NCBI GenBank assembly: GCA_947396885.1
Contig: OX377205.1
Location: 73,070,969-73,134,968 of the forward strand
Direction of reading: 5' to 3'
DNA: 64,000 bases
From: Heligmosomoides polygyrus polygyrus
Lineage: Eukaryota; Nematoda; Chromadorea; Rhabditida; Heligmosomidae
Every line of letters begins with the position of its first letter. The stretch's first letter is position 1. The position numbers and the translations under genes were made by a program. The notes under the pieces are model-generated. The model was not told the DNA's origin. It worked only from the letters and a program-made list of their open reading frames with translations, and did no database searches. This document shows, one piece after another, positions 33,571 to 45,800 of the stretch.

Positions 33571-34694
33571 CCTTCTCACTCATGGTGCTCTGCGTTCGCA
33601 AGGGACGGCGTATTTCCTATAGTGTTGATTGCTTACACATGTGATATATGGGAAGGGTGTCAGATTCGTTCAAATGTGCACGTTTTCGTTAGGTGTCTTT
33701 CTGCGGCTGTTGGGAATCTCTTCAAATGCCTTCTCTCGCTGGTGTATGTTCCGTGGCATTGTTGTTCCTTCTGAGCTGGTCAGCTAGGGTGCAAATTATC
33801 GTGTCTAATCAAAGGGTTTAGGGTAAATTTGTTTTATGGTTTCACGTTGTTTAGGTGTGGTTAGTGTACAAATGGTTTCTGCAATAAAGCAGTGGTCGAA
33901 CGTTTGTTTGCGTTTTACTTGCCCATTGTTAAAGTCTGTGGTTACTGCAGTAAAAGGCGAGAGAGCTTTCGTTCTGTAGCTGTTATTACGGCTCGTTGCT
34001 TCAAATATTGACTTTTTGAAATTTGAATATGCTTAGATATATATGGATTCTATGCCAATTAGGTCTACTCTAACAACTTTCTGTTTCATTGAGGTATAGA
34101 TCTACTTTCTTCTCTGGAGCTCAGGGATGCAGGCATTGGAGAATTTACGACTAACTTACCCTTCTTTGGTCTGTAGTCACTTCCTTCCATACGTTAAATT
34201 TAGGAAATAATAACGAAAGGTAAGAAGGGACGAAAGGAGTCGAGCTACGCGGAAGAGTGCAGTTTCTAAAGTGGGTTATGGGGCCTTCATTTCCTGAGGA
34301 TCGAACCGACGCTCGGGCCGACGGTACACACGCGGGCGAGCGACTGGAAGAAATAGCTCAATTGTATACAGGCGGATAGGATAAGACAAGATTTAGACTG
34401 TTTTTGACGGTCACTTGTGAGGTGCCAAGTTGCCCTGCTTGTGTCCCTTTGGAGAAGAAAAGTGTGCCTGTTCATGCCAGTCGAAGCTTGGCGAGGAGCT
34501 TGACGACTTGTGTGATTCACAGTGCTCTACTTTGTTGATTACAACAGTTGGTCTAGTTGATAGTCAATCTACACGAGGACGGGACAGTGTCGCATCCTTT
34601 GGTTCTCGCCTAGTGACACGGTATGCCATTAAGTTCTCTTCGCTTGGGAGCCCGAGGACTCCGTTATTTTCTGTGATACAGAGAAATGATGACA
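33571..34694. other. EAF 3' region, no further gene recognised
   Basis: The stretch begins with the EAF 3' UTR. From about 34.2 kb it contains open frames without recognisable motifs. I saw no exon or transposon end here. Confidence 0.5.
33883..33888 (+). promoter_or_regulatory. Polyadenylation signal AATAAA for EAF (putative)
   Basis: AATAAA lies 313 bp after the EAF stop codon in T-rich sequence. It is the first canonical hexamer after the stop that I found. Confidence 0.5.
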
Positions 34695-34872
34695 ATGACG
34701 TGTGGTAGCGCATTCACAGTGGGGGGGGGGGGGCGACTATCGCGTTCACACCGAATCGAGGTTCTGGTTCGAACCCGCACACGGTGCCCAAGCCTTCTAT
34801 CCCTTGTGGAGGACGTTGCACATTCCTCAAAGGAATTGGTTGGCGTCGTTCTTCATCCTTTATCCCAATACG
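34695..34872 (+). mobile_element. Internally deleted SINE copy with a poly-G tract
   Basis: GTGGTAGCGCATTCACAG corresponds to the SINE A-box region, followed by a run of about 13 G, then GCGACTATCGCG. A perfect-looking B-box GGTTCGAACCC and GCCCAAGCCTTCTATCCC follow. The later part of the body is missing, and the unit ends CATCCTTTATCCC like the SINE tail. It lies between the EAF and RPA32-like genes. Confidence 0.7.
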
Positions 34873-35198
34873 AATTCCTTTGACCTGTCTGATTAGGTTA
34901 CGATTTCATGCTTGAATTGTTTACTCAATCCCCAACGGCTTTGGAAAAGGGGACCGTCAATGTCCTGCCGTTTGCAAAACTCTGAACCATGAATTACCCC
35001 CTCTTTGGTGTAAGCGCTCTACTAGGCCTAAAGCATATAAATTCGCAATGATTCCTACCTATTGTTAGATGACGTTCGGATCGCTAAACCTATGGAATCG
35101 TAACTTTAAGTCATATTGAGTTAAGTAAGGTAATTTTCAAAGTTTTTTCTAATTGCTTTTAGAATTTTCAAAGTTTGGTCTAATCAGGTAACTAGATT

Positions 35199-35204
35199 CT
35201 TCAG
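35199..35204 (+). promoter_or_regulatory. Likely spliced-leader acceptor of the RPA32-like gene
   Basis: CTTCAG ends one base before the ATG at 35206, preceded by a T-rich stretch. No upstream exon was found that could join in frame. This fits a trans-spliced mRNA with almost no 5' UTR. Confidence 0.55.
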
Positions 35205-35205
35205 A

Positions 35206-37467
35206 ATGACGTCTCCCTCTGTTAAACCTGTTCATATGGATCGGTTGCCGCTGCCGGTTACGATTAGCTCCATCAAGTCAAAGGTGTTGGATGGTGATCA
35301 TTTCCTCATCGGCAAGAAGGCTTTTACGAAGGTATGTCGTATTTTAATGTGGTCTTTTTGACTAGTGTAGCTGGAAGTGTCTTATCAGTGCATATTTTGA
35401 GGCCTCAGGCCTAAAATTAGGCATTGAAGTGTAATGACGTTGAGACTTCAGTCACACTTCGTTCGAGGTCAGTATCAACTGCTTGTGAAGAAAGTAGGGA
35501 AACGACTTATCGTTAGTTTAGGTCATGATTCTGAAAACAGATGAGACTTGGTTTCTTTATACTTAATTTTCGGAAAGCACGAATATTCCACTGAATAGGG
35601 GCTTAATGATTTATAGCTGGTCTGCTTGTGGAGAACTCCAGCAGTTGTGAGGGTTCACCTACCTACATTAAGTCGCGATCATTTCAAGGTACTGTGTGCT
35701 GGTCGTGTGGTCTCCTCTCGTCATGTGCGAAGTCTCGGTGCAATGGAGTACGTCGTCGCTGATCCGATGCCGGGCGACAATGTGGCGAAAGATATCTCAG
35801 TGCTCTACCGTGATGAAGCGAGTCTCTAGGCTCCAGTTTTCGAAATTTCTGAGTAGAATTAGTATATTTTGCAGCTAAACGATGCCACTAATCCAACGGA
35901 GCAGTTCGCAAGAGGGACCCTGGTTCTTATTCCCGGCAAGCTTGTTCGCTTCAAAGGTGCCATAGCCATACATGCATATTCAATGAGAGAGGTTCGTTTC
36001 CCCACAGAACCATAAGATTCGATTCCTTGAAATTATTAGGAATTAGAAACGCCTCTCAGAAGATTCTTGAGTTGCGTGGCTTCGAGGCCAACAGCATTTA
36101 GTAGTCGTTGTTACGCAACGGAATCACAGTAGGACGTTGATGATTGTGTATTTCCGTCTTTTTTAGCTAATCTGTCCAGAGGAGTACGAATGCCTGCGAA
36201 TGGAGGCATTCTTGGCGCTGCAATATCATACTAAAGTGAGTTTTTTCTTAAAAATTGATGATAGCAATGTTCTGAGAAAACACAGCTGAGACGCTAACCT
36301 TCAGCACTTTTCCAAAGGGATCGTCGTGCCTGAGTGGGTATTTTCTTGGCGGATTTGAAGGCTCCTTATTTCCTGTGAAAAGAGAAGGAAGGGGAGAAAA
36401 GAGGGAAAGAAAAAGTGCCACTGGCAGAGATTTCTGCCCTTGTATGTGTTCTTGGATTGGTGATGTTCTCTTCTTTGCTAAGCTGAGGAGATCGCAGAAA
36501 TAGGCAAGGGAGGGATTTGCAGGACATGGCAATTTCACCGCGGGTAATACAAGTGGGCAATGTTTGAAATCTATGTTCTTCAAGTTTGCCTGTGTAATTT
36601 TTACATTAAGATTTTAGTCATCAGTTATCTCAGGCGAATTTAGTAAATGGTGATAGGTAGAGAGCGCAAGGACCCCAAAAGGAACTAAAACTCTTGAGTG
36701 GAGGAAATTCGCAGAGCGACCTTTTCTAGCTTTTCTCGTCATTTTAGGCGAAGGGATTAAAATTTTAAATTGATGTGTCAAGTATAGTAGTTTTTTTTTG
36801 TCGCTGTAGCTATCGACACCGATCATCGGGTGAAGGAATCAGTGCTCTAGATTTTCCGCTGTCACTCGCTGCGTCTCAAGTATGAAATATGCCCTATTCC
36901 GGCGAATGGCTCCTGGCGTGAGAACTCGTTTTGTCACTCAAATTTGGTTGCAGTGCAGTGGTTACCTCCAAAAAGATTATTTCTCTCGCTATTTACGATT
37001 GATAGGAAAGAAGGATTGATAGGAAACATTAACCGTTCATTAATCAATTATGCTACGCGAATGATCCATGCGCGCAAACGGCACGGCGATTCATCAACTC
37101 GCACACTAATAACATTGTTTCTGAGACTTCAACGTGTGAGTGTCAAAAATGACGCTTTCAGAATCCTTCCGGTCAGACCCCTGTACGACGTCAACCATCA
37201 TCCAGCGCTGCGCCTCCTGCTCGTCGCTCAGTTTCGTCGTCCACGCCGTCAACGTCGGTGCCCGGAAAACGCTCAACTTCGCCAGTGACCACTTCTTATT
37301 ACACTCCGAAAAGATCGACAGGTTCTGTTCGCTCGGCATCATCGGGCAATCTTGTGCCGGCCATCAAGAGCAACGAGAGTGCTGCTCCGGATTGGACCGG
37401 CGATGTTCCCAAGAGGGCTGATAGCCAAGATTCCTTTGAAGACGATGTGTTTATGAAGAGCGATTAA
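35206..37467 (+). CDS. OB-fold protein resembling RPA32 (RPA2), 248 aa, five exons
   Basis: Probable single-stranded-DNA-binding subunit acting in replication and repair. Exons: 35206-35331, 35689-35817, 35875-35991, 36167-36235, 37162-37467; total 747 nt with phase 0 at every junction. Residues about 15-130 fit one OB fold in the RPA2 layout: LPVTISSIKSKV, FLIGKKAFTKVLCAGRVVSS, MEYVVADPMPGD, GTLVLIPGKLVRFKGAIAIH. The rest is a Ser/Thr/Pro-rich tail ending DSFEDDVFMKSD, without the C-terminal winged helix of vertebrate RPA2. The end of exon 2 is uncertain: a GC donor (GAA|GCGAGT) keeps the frame, whereas the nearby GT sites either break it or (TCA|GTGCTC) fit poorly. The exon 2 start at TTTCAAG|GTA could instead lie upstream at TTATAG|CTG. 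The family is moderately sure; another OB-fold protein is possible. Confidence 0.72.
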
Positions 37468-37492
37468 GAGTTGTGATGGCAATGAGGAGACA

Positions 37493-37498
37493 TTTATT
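37493..37498 (-). promoter_or_regulatory. Polyadenylation signal of the SLC17-type gene
   Basis: TTTATT on the + strand reads AATAAA on the minus strand, 43 nt past the transporter stop codon. It lies only 26 nt past the stop codon of the opposing RPA32-like gene. Confidence 0.65.
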
Positions 37499-37540
37499 TG
37501 GTTTTTGGGTATATACATACATTATGACTGTCAGAAGATC

Positions 37541-40500
37541 TCATTGAACGTTGATGTTGGTGAACTGGAGTTCATAAATATCCAACGGCTTTTCGCTGCG
37601 TGGCAGCTGTGTTGTCGGCGGTTGCTTCTCGACAGTAGACGACGACACCTTGTGCGTTGAGGAGGCGAAACCTGGAGCTGTCCACGGTGCAGGGTCACTT
37701 TGAGCCATGAAGACGAACGGCAGATTTACCACCAACACGATCACGCTTATTCCGAAGAATAATCGAGACCACTGAAAGTACTAGATTATATCCACTAGCA
37801 CAGTGAGCAGTCGTACGATATTGTTGGTTTCGGACTTCAAGAGGGCGACGCATGGCATGACAATACAGATTCCGTTCGAATTGGAGATCCGCACTGTTCG
37901 AGTGTCTGTTCATAGTCTGTGACAGCAGCGACTATTCTGGCGGGCGACAGTACGTGAGGTTAGCATGGTCGGATGAAACTCTTGCCTGACAACCGTCTTT
38001 GCTGTCGCGGACTATGAATGGACTGTAATCGATAGCTGTACAGGTTAAGTGTAGGCCATGTTTTAGACAAAATGTGATGGAGACCTAGAATTCTGGAATC
38101 GATGGGATATCCTAGGTCGTTATTGAGGACGGCGAAATGGCATTTAGATCTGGAAAGATAGGCAGAGTTTGCTTGGCTCACAAAATTTTCGAAGTTTCAT
38201 TCGTCTAAATTCTCAGGAGTCCATACTCACTCATACCTACCGTAACCTACCGAAATCTCAGGTGTGAATTTCCATGCGGTTGCCGTTCTACAGGATGAAC
38301 CAAAATAACGTGGGCAAGATCGTCATAATTATAAAACAACCAACAATTCGAGAAAACGTCAACTAAATCACAACAATGCAAACATTAGGGTACGTCATGT
38401 TCAAGTGGTTTCGTAGTGGCCTCCCTTGGAGCGGATGCAGAGGGCGAAACGTTTCGCGAACCTTCCGCCGATGGGCCGCAGGTCGTACCTGGGAACAGGT
38501 TCTGTCCACGGATGAGAAGCTGTTCACCGTGGAGCAGGTGCACAATCGCCAAAATGGTAGGATGTGGTCTACAGAGGCTCCAGGCACCTCTGCTATCGTC
38601 CAAAACCCACAATCTGTCATGGTTTGCGGCGGAATCTGCGCCAGCGGCAAGACCCCTGGTTTTCGTGGATAAAGGAGTGAAAATCGAAGAAGATGTGTAC
38701 CATCGCGACATTCTTGAGCCCGTAGTTCTTCCTTGGGCCCAGCAGCACTTCGGTGATGCCCTCTGGACGTTCCAAATGGATTCTACACCCGCACATAGTG
38801 CGAAGAGTGCGCAGGCATGGTGCAAGGCCAATTTCCCCGACTTCAGCACGCCTTCGGAATGGCCGCCGTATTCTCTAGATTTGAATCCGATGGACTACAG
38901 TGTGTGGGCAGTTTAGAGGCTAGGGTCGACGTCAAACGGCTCCGCAGTCTTGAGTCACTGAAGGAATCCTTGCGCCTGGAGTGGGAACGATTGTCTCCTG
39001 ATGACCTGCGGCCCATCGTCGAAAAATTCGCGAAACGTTTGGCCCTCTGCATCCGCTCCCTTGGGAGGCACTTCGAAACCACGTGAACATGATGTGCCCT
39101 AATGTTTGTATTCTTGTAATTTCGTCGTCGTTTTCTCGAATTGTTGTTTGTTTTATAATTATGACGAAAAAATCTTGTCCTCGTTATTTTGGTTCACTCT
39201 GTACATAACTGCCACAGATCCTAAACCTTCTGTGTGCCCTAAGCAAGTTCTCCCTGGCGTTGCAGCCATAGCTTGATGTTGTAGATGTTTTACGACTCAA
39301 TGCTGTGTGACACCATAATTCTTTCACAGGGCTCAAACTTGCTTTAAACGTTTATTTTCAACAGTTGATGATCACAACTGTCTTTGGATGGGAATTCGTA
39401 AAATTGGTAGGTATTTGTGAAGCTTGTAAGCTTGTAGGTTCAATTGCTCCACACAGCGGTCCCCTCGCCAGAGAATTTGATGTTCTTTTCATCGGTAGCA
39501 ACCCAGTCGAGAAAAGTTTCACCATGTAGTCACAAAATGAGCGCGATTTTCTGATAATACTCAGTGCTATTCTGTCCTTCAGTTAAATCACGGGAGACTC
39601 ATTATCAGTTATTGAGCTTATTTCCTGTCTACTCTCAACGAGCACCTTCCCGCCCTGAAGGCACGTTTGTTGGTCTCTTTCGGTAGTGTCTGCCTTGGCT
39701 TTATCGTTGTTGCTTCTTCACATGGCTCGCCCATGTCTGCTGTCCACCCTTGACCTGACTATAAATGAAGACAACTGACTTCCTCTTTGAAAAGACTGGT
39801 ACCGACATTGCACTTCGTATTTGCAGAAACCTCCTATGTACGTGAGAAGAAACATTCCAAAAATAATAAGAATTCTGAATGTTTTTCAACGACCTTTCAC
39901 GCCTTGGAGACTTGCGTCTTTAAAATGTACCGCTTGTTCCCAGGACTTTCAAAATATTGACTATACATATACAAAAGTGGCGAGAGTAGGATTGTTCAAA
40001 AGTGATGCCGCGTCCCTGTTGCGTTCGATGTCGGACGCGATTATGCATAAGGAGTGAAGAGAATTCTGGGATTTTCTCGTCTTCCTTCGCCCTTGGGCAT
40101 AAAATTGTAAAACGTCCAGGGGCCGGATTCACCAAAGTTACTGCCTACTTTTGGGACAACCTAATATACTCGCTGTTGTGAAGTTTTCTTTTAATATCTC
40201 AAGATCAGTTTGGGGCTCGTCGTGAGTTCTTCTTAAAAAGGAAAAGATTCTGGCATAGTTGATGTTAATACAATTCTAATATAATCTAGTGAAGACAATC
40301 TAAACGAGTCATGTCTGCGTTGTGAGTAAAGGAATCCAGACGCAGGAGCTCCCCTTAGCTCTTCTACGACTGTCGACTGCTGATCGAGCGGGTGCATCTT
40401 GGGAGGAACTCTCTTCTTCTTTCTGCGCCCTCATTCGGAATATGACCACTATCACTTGCGAATAACGAATGGCCTCTAGAACACGCGAACCTGAGCCTGC

Positions 40501-42851
40501 GTATTGTCTGGGCAGACCAACGTGACGAAGACGGGAAGAAGCAGCGTGATGATGCAGCCAATGCCCGACACAACCGCCATCACAAAGTGCACGTGTTGTC
40601 GCGCTCTCTGAAACGTGCCTGATTGGTGTATCCGAGTAGTACTTTTCGCCCGCACTCCTATTTCAGGTGGCCATTAAGAGTTTCTGGGATGGAATTTAGC
40701 ACTAGTGGGGGTTCGCATCAGATTTGGTAAGGAGGAAGTTCGTAGGTGATGTGCTCAACAACGTAGGCCGAACGTCCCTGCATGTGGAATTTTCTAGGGG
40801 AAAGTTCACTCACCAGCTGAGCACACTTCACAGCTCCTACCACATTAAGTCCGCTGAACACGATGGCAGCAGTGTACGTCGCTTGGGCTACTGTAGCAGA
40901 TTCTGTCTGAACAGAGCAGAGCTTGGCTGCATTTCAAAGCCAATCGTAGTCTCAATCTAATCAATGGAAATGATAGTCGAGTTGAATTGAAGAGTGGAGT
41001 GGTGAACTTGGGACCTAAATAAATTACTGACATTGCTGACGCTGACCTGAACTGGAATAGGTAGGGCTTTTTTGTTCCAGAAATGGTTTGCGTTCCCAAT
41101 CGAGTCTTCTTCAACAACCTTAAGGTCCTCCGTACACTTCTGCGGCAACGCGGCAGCCCTATCTTAAGGCACAGGGCAGTGACGCAGGGATTGCTACCGG
41201 CGACAAAACGTGTCCCGACCAACTCACCGGTGATATGCCGCTTGGGCAGCAGACGCGGGCCTCCAAAGTGGCAGCGGCAATTGAAATTAAAGACATTATT
41301 GCCGCTGCAGCCGCTTTGCCGCCGACAAAGTTCTGTCAAGGTTCTTGCTTGCCGTGGCGAGGATCTAGAATGGAAAGTGATAATGATAATGAAACCGCAG
41401 TGGTAATGGAGTGGGGCGGCAAGGTTGAGGATGAGTGCCGCGCCACCTCGTCCTTTAGCTACTACACGACAGTTTTGCGGCCTGACGCGTGTCGCTTTAC
41501 CTTCTGCCGCGTAGGCGTCAAAACTTCTTCATAGTAGTGGAAGGACGACGTGGTGCCGCACTCAGCCCCGCCAAACTGCATCGCCGACGCCGTTTCATCG
41601 TCATTATCATTATCAGTATTAGCTTCCATTCTAGTTCCCCGCCACGATCAGCTAGAGCCCAGAAAGAACTCTGTCGGCGGCAAAGCGGCTGAAGCGGTAA
41701 TAATGCTTTGAATTTTAATTGCCGCTGCCGCTTTGGAGGCACGCGTCTGCCATCCATGCGGCACATGAGCGGCAAGTTTTGCCGCTGCGGCGTTCTCTGC
41801 GTCTCTGTCTTATGGTTAAAGATAGAGCTGCCGCGTTGCTGCAAAAGTGTGCGGAGGGCTTTAGAGGGGTGGAAAAACGGTGGTACGCCGTTTATCACCT
41901 AGCTAATTTCCTTTGGTAATCCATGTGCTCAAGTGAACACCAAGTATGTCAAATTTCGTTCCTGTTCTGTGACCGGTCCTGGGTCCTCCAAACTTGAAGT
42001 GCACCAACGGTGTAGTATCTCTCATTTAAAGCCTTGCGAGGAGGTCCGACCAACTTCTGATGCTTTCTCACTCAGCAGCTATCGGCGAAGAACGTTGCAA
42101 CCTATGCCAATCGGTTCCTTCACTGAGGGTTACCAAGCGCGGCTATCACTGAGCTACTAGTCGATTCTTCCATTAAATCGTTCAAGTTTGAGGGATGAGG
42201 TGCACAAACACGTTAACACCACTCAATCCGTTTTCGAGCACACGGTAAGAGCGAAAAGTAATGAATGGATTGAATTCAGTGAATTCACTCCGCATTTATA
42301 GCTTAATTTCCATGTGGTTCGCACATGATGTTCTAGTTCTACTTGGGTTTTCTATTCTTCTGTTTCAACCTTCGCCTCCGAGGATAAAGATAAAGTACTA
42401 ATAAAGTGCTTACAAGAGAAGCTTCCAAAGAGTAGTATAAGGGACTGGGTCAGGATTTATGGACAGATTCGACATTTATTAGAGCACTGACTACGAATTG
42501 AGCCAACAACCTATCAAACTGTTTTTTTTGCGCTCAACAGCGAGAACTCCATTCTGCATTGATGCTGCGGCGCTGCTACGCATCTGGTGAGCGACCTGTA
42601 CAATCTGATCAGGGTGACAATGGGTTTTATATGCAGTTATACATAGCTTCGGTAAAATTTATCCCTCACTAAAACTGACGATGAGAGAATCATCTAGAGC
42701 ATTCTTCGCTGAAATTCTTCGGCGAACCTTTCTCTTTCGATATTTATTTATTTATTTATCCGTATGAACGGATGCAGTTCTGGAACGTCGATAATGTCGT
42801 CGGATACGGTGTTAGCCACCGATATATATAGAGAGATCGTCGAACATATAA

Positions 42852-42882
<31 letters not shown>

Positions 42883-45800
42883 GTGAGCGTGGGCGCGTGT
42901 AGCGCAGTCGAAGGAGGCGCGACTGTCGCGTGTACCCGATACCAGGTTCCTGGTTCGGATTTCCCGCCCAGGCCAACCAAGCCTTCCATCCCTCCGGGGT
43001 CGGTGAATTGGTACCAGACTTGTCTGGGAAGGATAGAGCGCTGACTTGTTCATCGGCTGGCCACCGCAAGTCATTGTATGGCCAAATACGCATTCATGTC
43101 GCCTCCACGACATCCCGTAGAAATAGAATGCGCTGGCGCATCCCAGAAGGGATTGAGTAACGCCGTCCTTTATCCTTTATCCTTTATATGTAGTGATATG
43201 CGAATTTGTGGTGGCTGTACTAGTCTCAAATCACCTGTATCACCTGTCGTTCCGTTGATCATCGACTTGCTCGAGCGGGCGCCAGCAGCGTCTCCATTCG
43301 TCCCTGTCGCGTGCCAGAGTGGTCCAATGGATCCTCCTCGCTCGAGGGACACGAAGAGCGTCATATCGGTCGTTCAGGGCTTTCACGAAGAAGTCCGACC
43401 AACGCGTTGGTGGGCGTCCTGGTGTTCTTTTGACATCCCGCGGAATCCAATCTGTGACGACTCTCGTCCAGCGGGTGTCTGCGAATCGCATTACGTGGCC
43501 GACCCACCTAATTTTCGACGACTTGGCCCATGCGACAGCGTCTCTGATCTTCGAACGTCGGCGAAGCTCGGAACACCGGAGGCCTTCTCTCACTTGCGTG
43601 AGTCGTGTCACTCCGAGCATCGTCCTCTCGATTCCACGCTGCGCGACGCTGATCGCGTGTTCATCCTGCTTTCGTATAGCCCAGGTCTCTGAGGCGTATG
43701 TTAGGGTAGGAAGAACAGTGCAGTCGAATAGGTGGGCACGGAGTCGGACGTTATTCGTCTTCTTCGCGACTTCTTCGACGCTCTTGAAAGCTCCCGAAGC
43801 CGCTCGTTTCCTCCTGCTCAGCTCTGGTGCTAGGTCGTTGGCCATGTTGACTTCGCGACCCAGATACACATAGCTGGAGCATTCGGAGATGTTCGTTCCG
43901 TTGAGCGAGAATAGGGCATCAGAAACCCATCCGTTCTTCATGAACATCGTCTTCGTTAGATTCAGCTGCAGTCCAACGCTTCCACATACACGATCGAAGT
44001 CGGCCAGCATTCGTTCCGCCTGAGTGATGCTCGGTGTTATGAGCACGATGTCGTCAGCGAAGCGAAGATGGTGCAGTTGCCGGCCGTCGACCTTCACTCC
44101 CATGTCTTCCCATTCTAGTTCGCGCATGACGTTTTCGAAGGTGGCGCTGAAGAGCTTCGGGGATATGGTATCCCCTTGTCGAACCCTCTCTTCACGTCAA
44201 TGACGACGTCGTTGTAGAATGGTGAGATCTTGGTCGTGAATCCACTGTACAGCTCTCGAAGGACCCTGATGTACTGAGTAGGAACGCCCTGGGTGAGCAG
44301 GGCTTCCATGACCGCTTCACTCTCGACGGAGTCGAATGCCTTCTTCAGGTCGATGAACGTAAGGCACAGCGGCAGCTTGTACTCTCGCGACACTTCGATG
44401 AGCTTCGTAATGGTGTGTATGTGGTCGATCGTGCTGAATCCTCTCCGAAATCCTGCTTGTTCGCATGGCTGTCCTTCGTCCAGCGTTCTACTAATCCTAT
44501 TCAGGATGACTCGAGTGAACAGCTTGTAGGCTACGGACAACAGGCAGATCGGGCGATAGTTGCCAATGTCGTGCACGTCTCCCTTCTTGTACAGCAAGAC
44601 GGTCTTGCTGGTCTTCCACTGAGATGGAAACTTGCACTCCGACAGGTAGCGCGTGAAGAGCCGCGCCAGGGTGTTGATGAGCGCTGGTGGGAGGTTCTTC
44701 AGGTGTTCAGCTCTGATCCTGTCAGAACCGGGTGCTGTACGTTTCTTCAGCGACGAGATGGCGTGTCGGATTTCGGAAGGGAGAACAGAGGGGACGACGT
44801 ATCCATCCTGCGGAAGATGGCATGGGGGCAGGTGGACGTGGCTATCGAAGAGATCGGAGTAGAAGTCGTGGATGACCCTCTCCATGGTCCTTCTGGAAGA
44901 GGTGATGGTTCCGTCAGGACGTCGGAGAGCGGTCATCTTGGTCTTGAAGTTGGCGAAGTTCCGGCGGACATTGCGGATGCTCAGCCCTGCCTCTATAGCT
45001 TCAGCCAACACTTCCGCCCTTCTCTCCTTAAGATCCTCCTTTCTCGCCTCTCTGCATAGCTTCGCAAGCTCGGACGTCAGTTGGTAGTTGCCTGACGCTC
45101 GTGCTGCTCCACGCTGGCATATCAGCTCAAGAGTTTCCGGAGACAGGCGTCTCTTGGTGGTCTTTAAGCTCTCGGCTCCCTTAGCACTATCGTGGAGATG
45201 GTGCACGAAGCGATCGTATTCCTCGTCGACGTTGTCCATGACGGCATCTTCCCAAAGGCCGACAAGAGAGGTGTAGAGGTCCCAGTTGATGGTCGTTCTG
45301 GGACTCCTCTTCTTGAACTTCGCGGCCTTCTCTCCTTGACGCGAAAAGCGGAACCTCGCGCGAAGGAGGCGGTGGTCCGATCCCGTGTAGAACTTGGGGA
45401 CAACGGAGACATCGGTCAGGCAATACTTGCGATTGAAGATGATGTGGTCGATTTCGTTGTGGAACTGGCCACCGGGGGATTCCCAGGTCCATCGTAGGGA
45501 GGGAGGCTTCTGGAACTGCGAGTTTCCATGGATGGTCTTGGTCGACATGATAAACTCAGACAGCCTTTCACCTTGCTCGTTCCACTCCAAACCGTGGGTT
45601 CCGATGTGAAGTTCTTCCGGCGACCTTCGTGGCCCGATCTTGGCGTTGAAGTCGCCGACGATCACCTTGTAGAAAGTGTGGTCTTCCTTATAGAACTTCT
45701 CCAGCTCCACGTAGAAGGCCTCGACGTCTTCGTCATCGTAGTCGGATGTTGGGGCATACGCGACGAACACAGTCAAGGCCGGCACGGAGCCACATCGCTT

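Noticed and set aside
40140..40160. Mariner end (GGGACAACCTAATA) as a full element
   Set aside because: Only one end is visible; I found no partner end or transposase nearby, so it is at most a relic.
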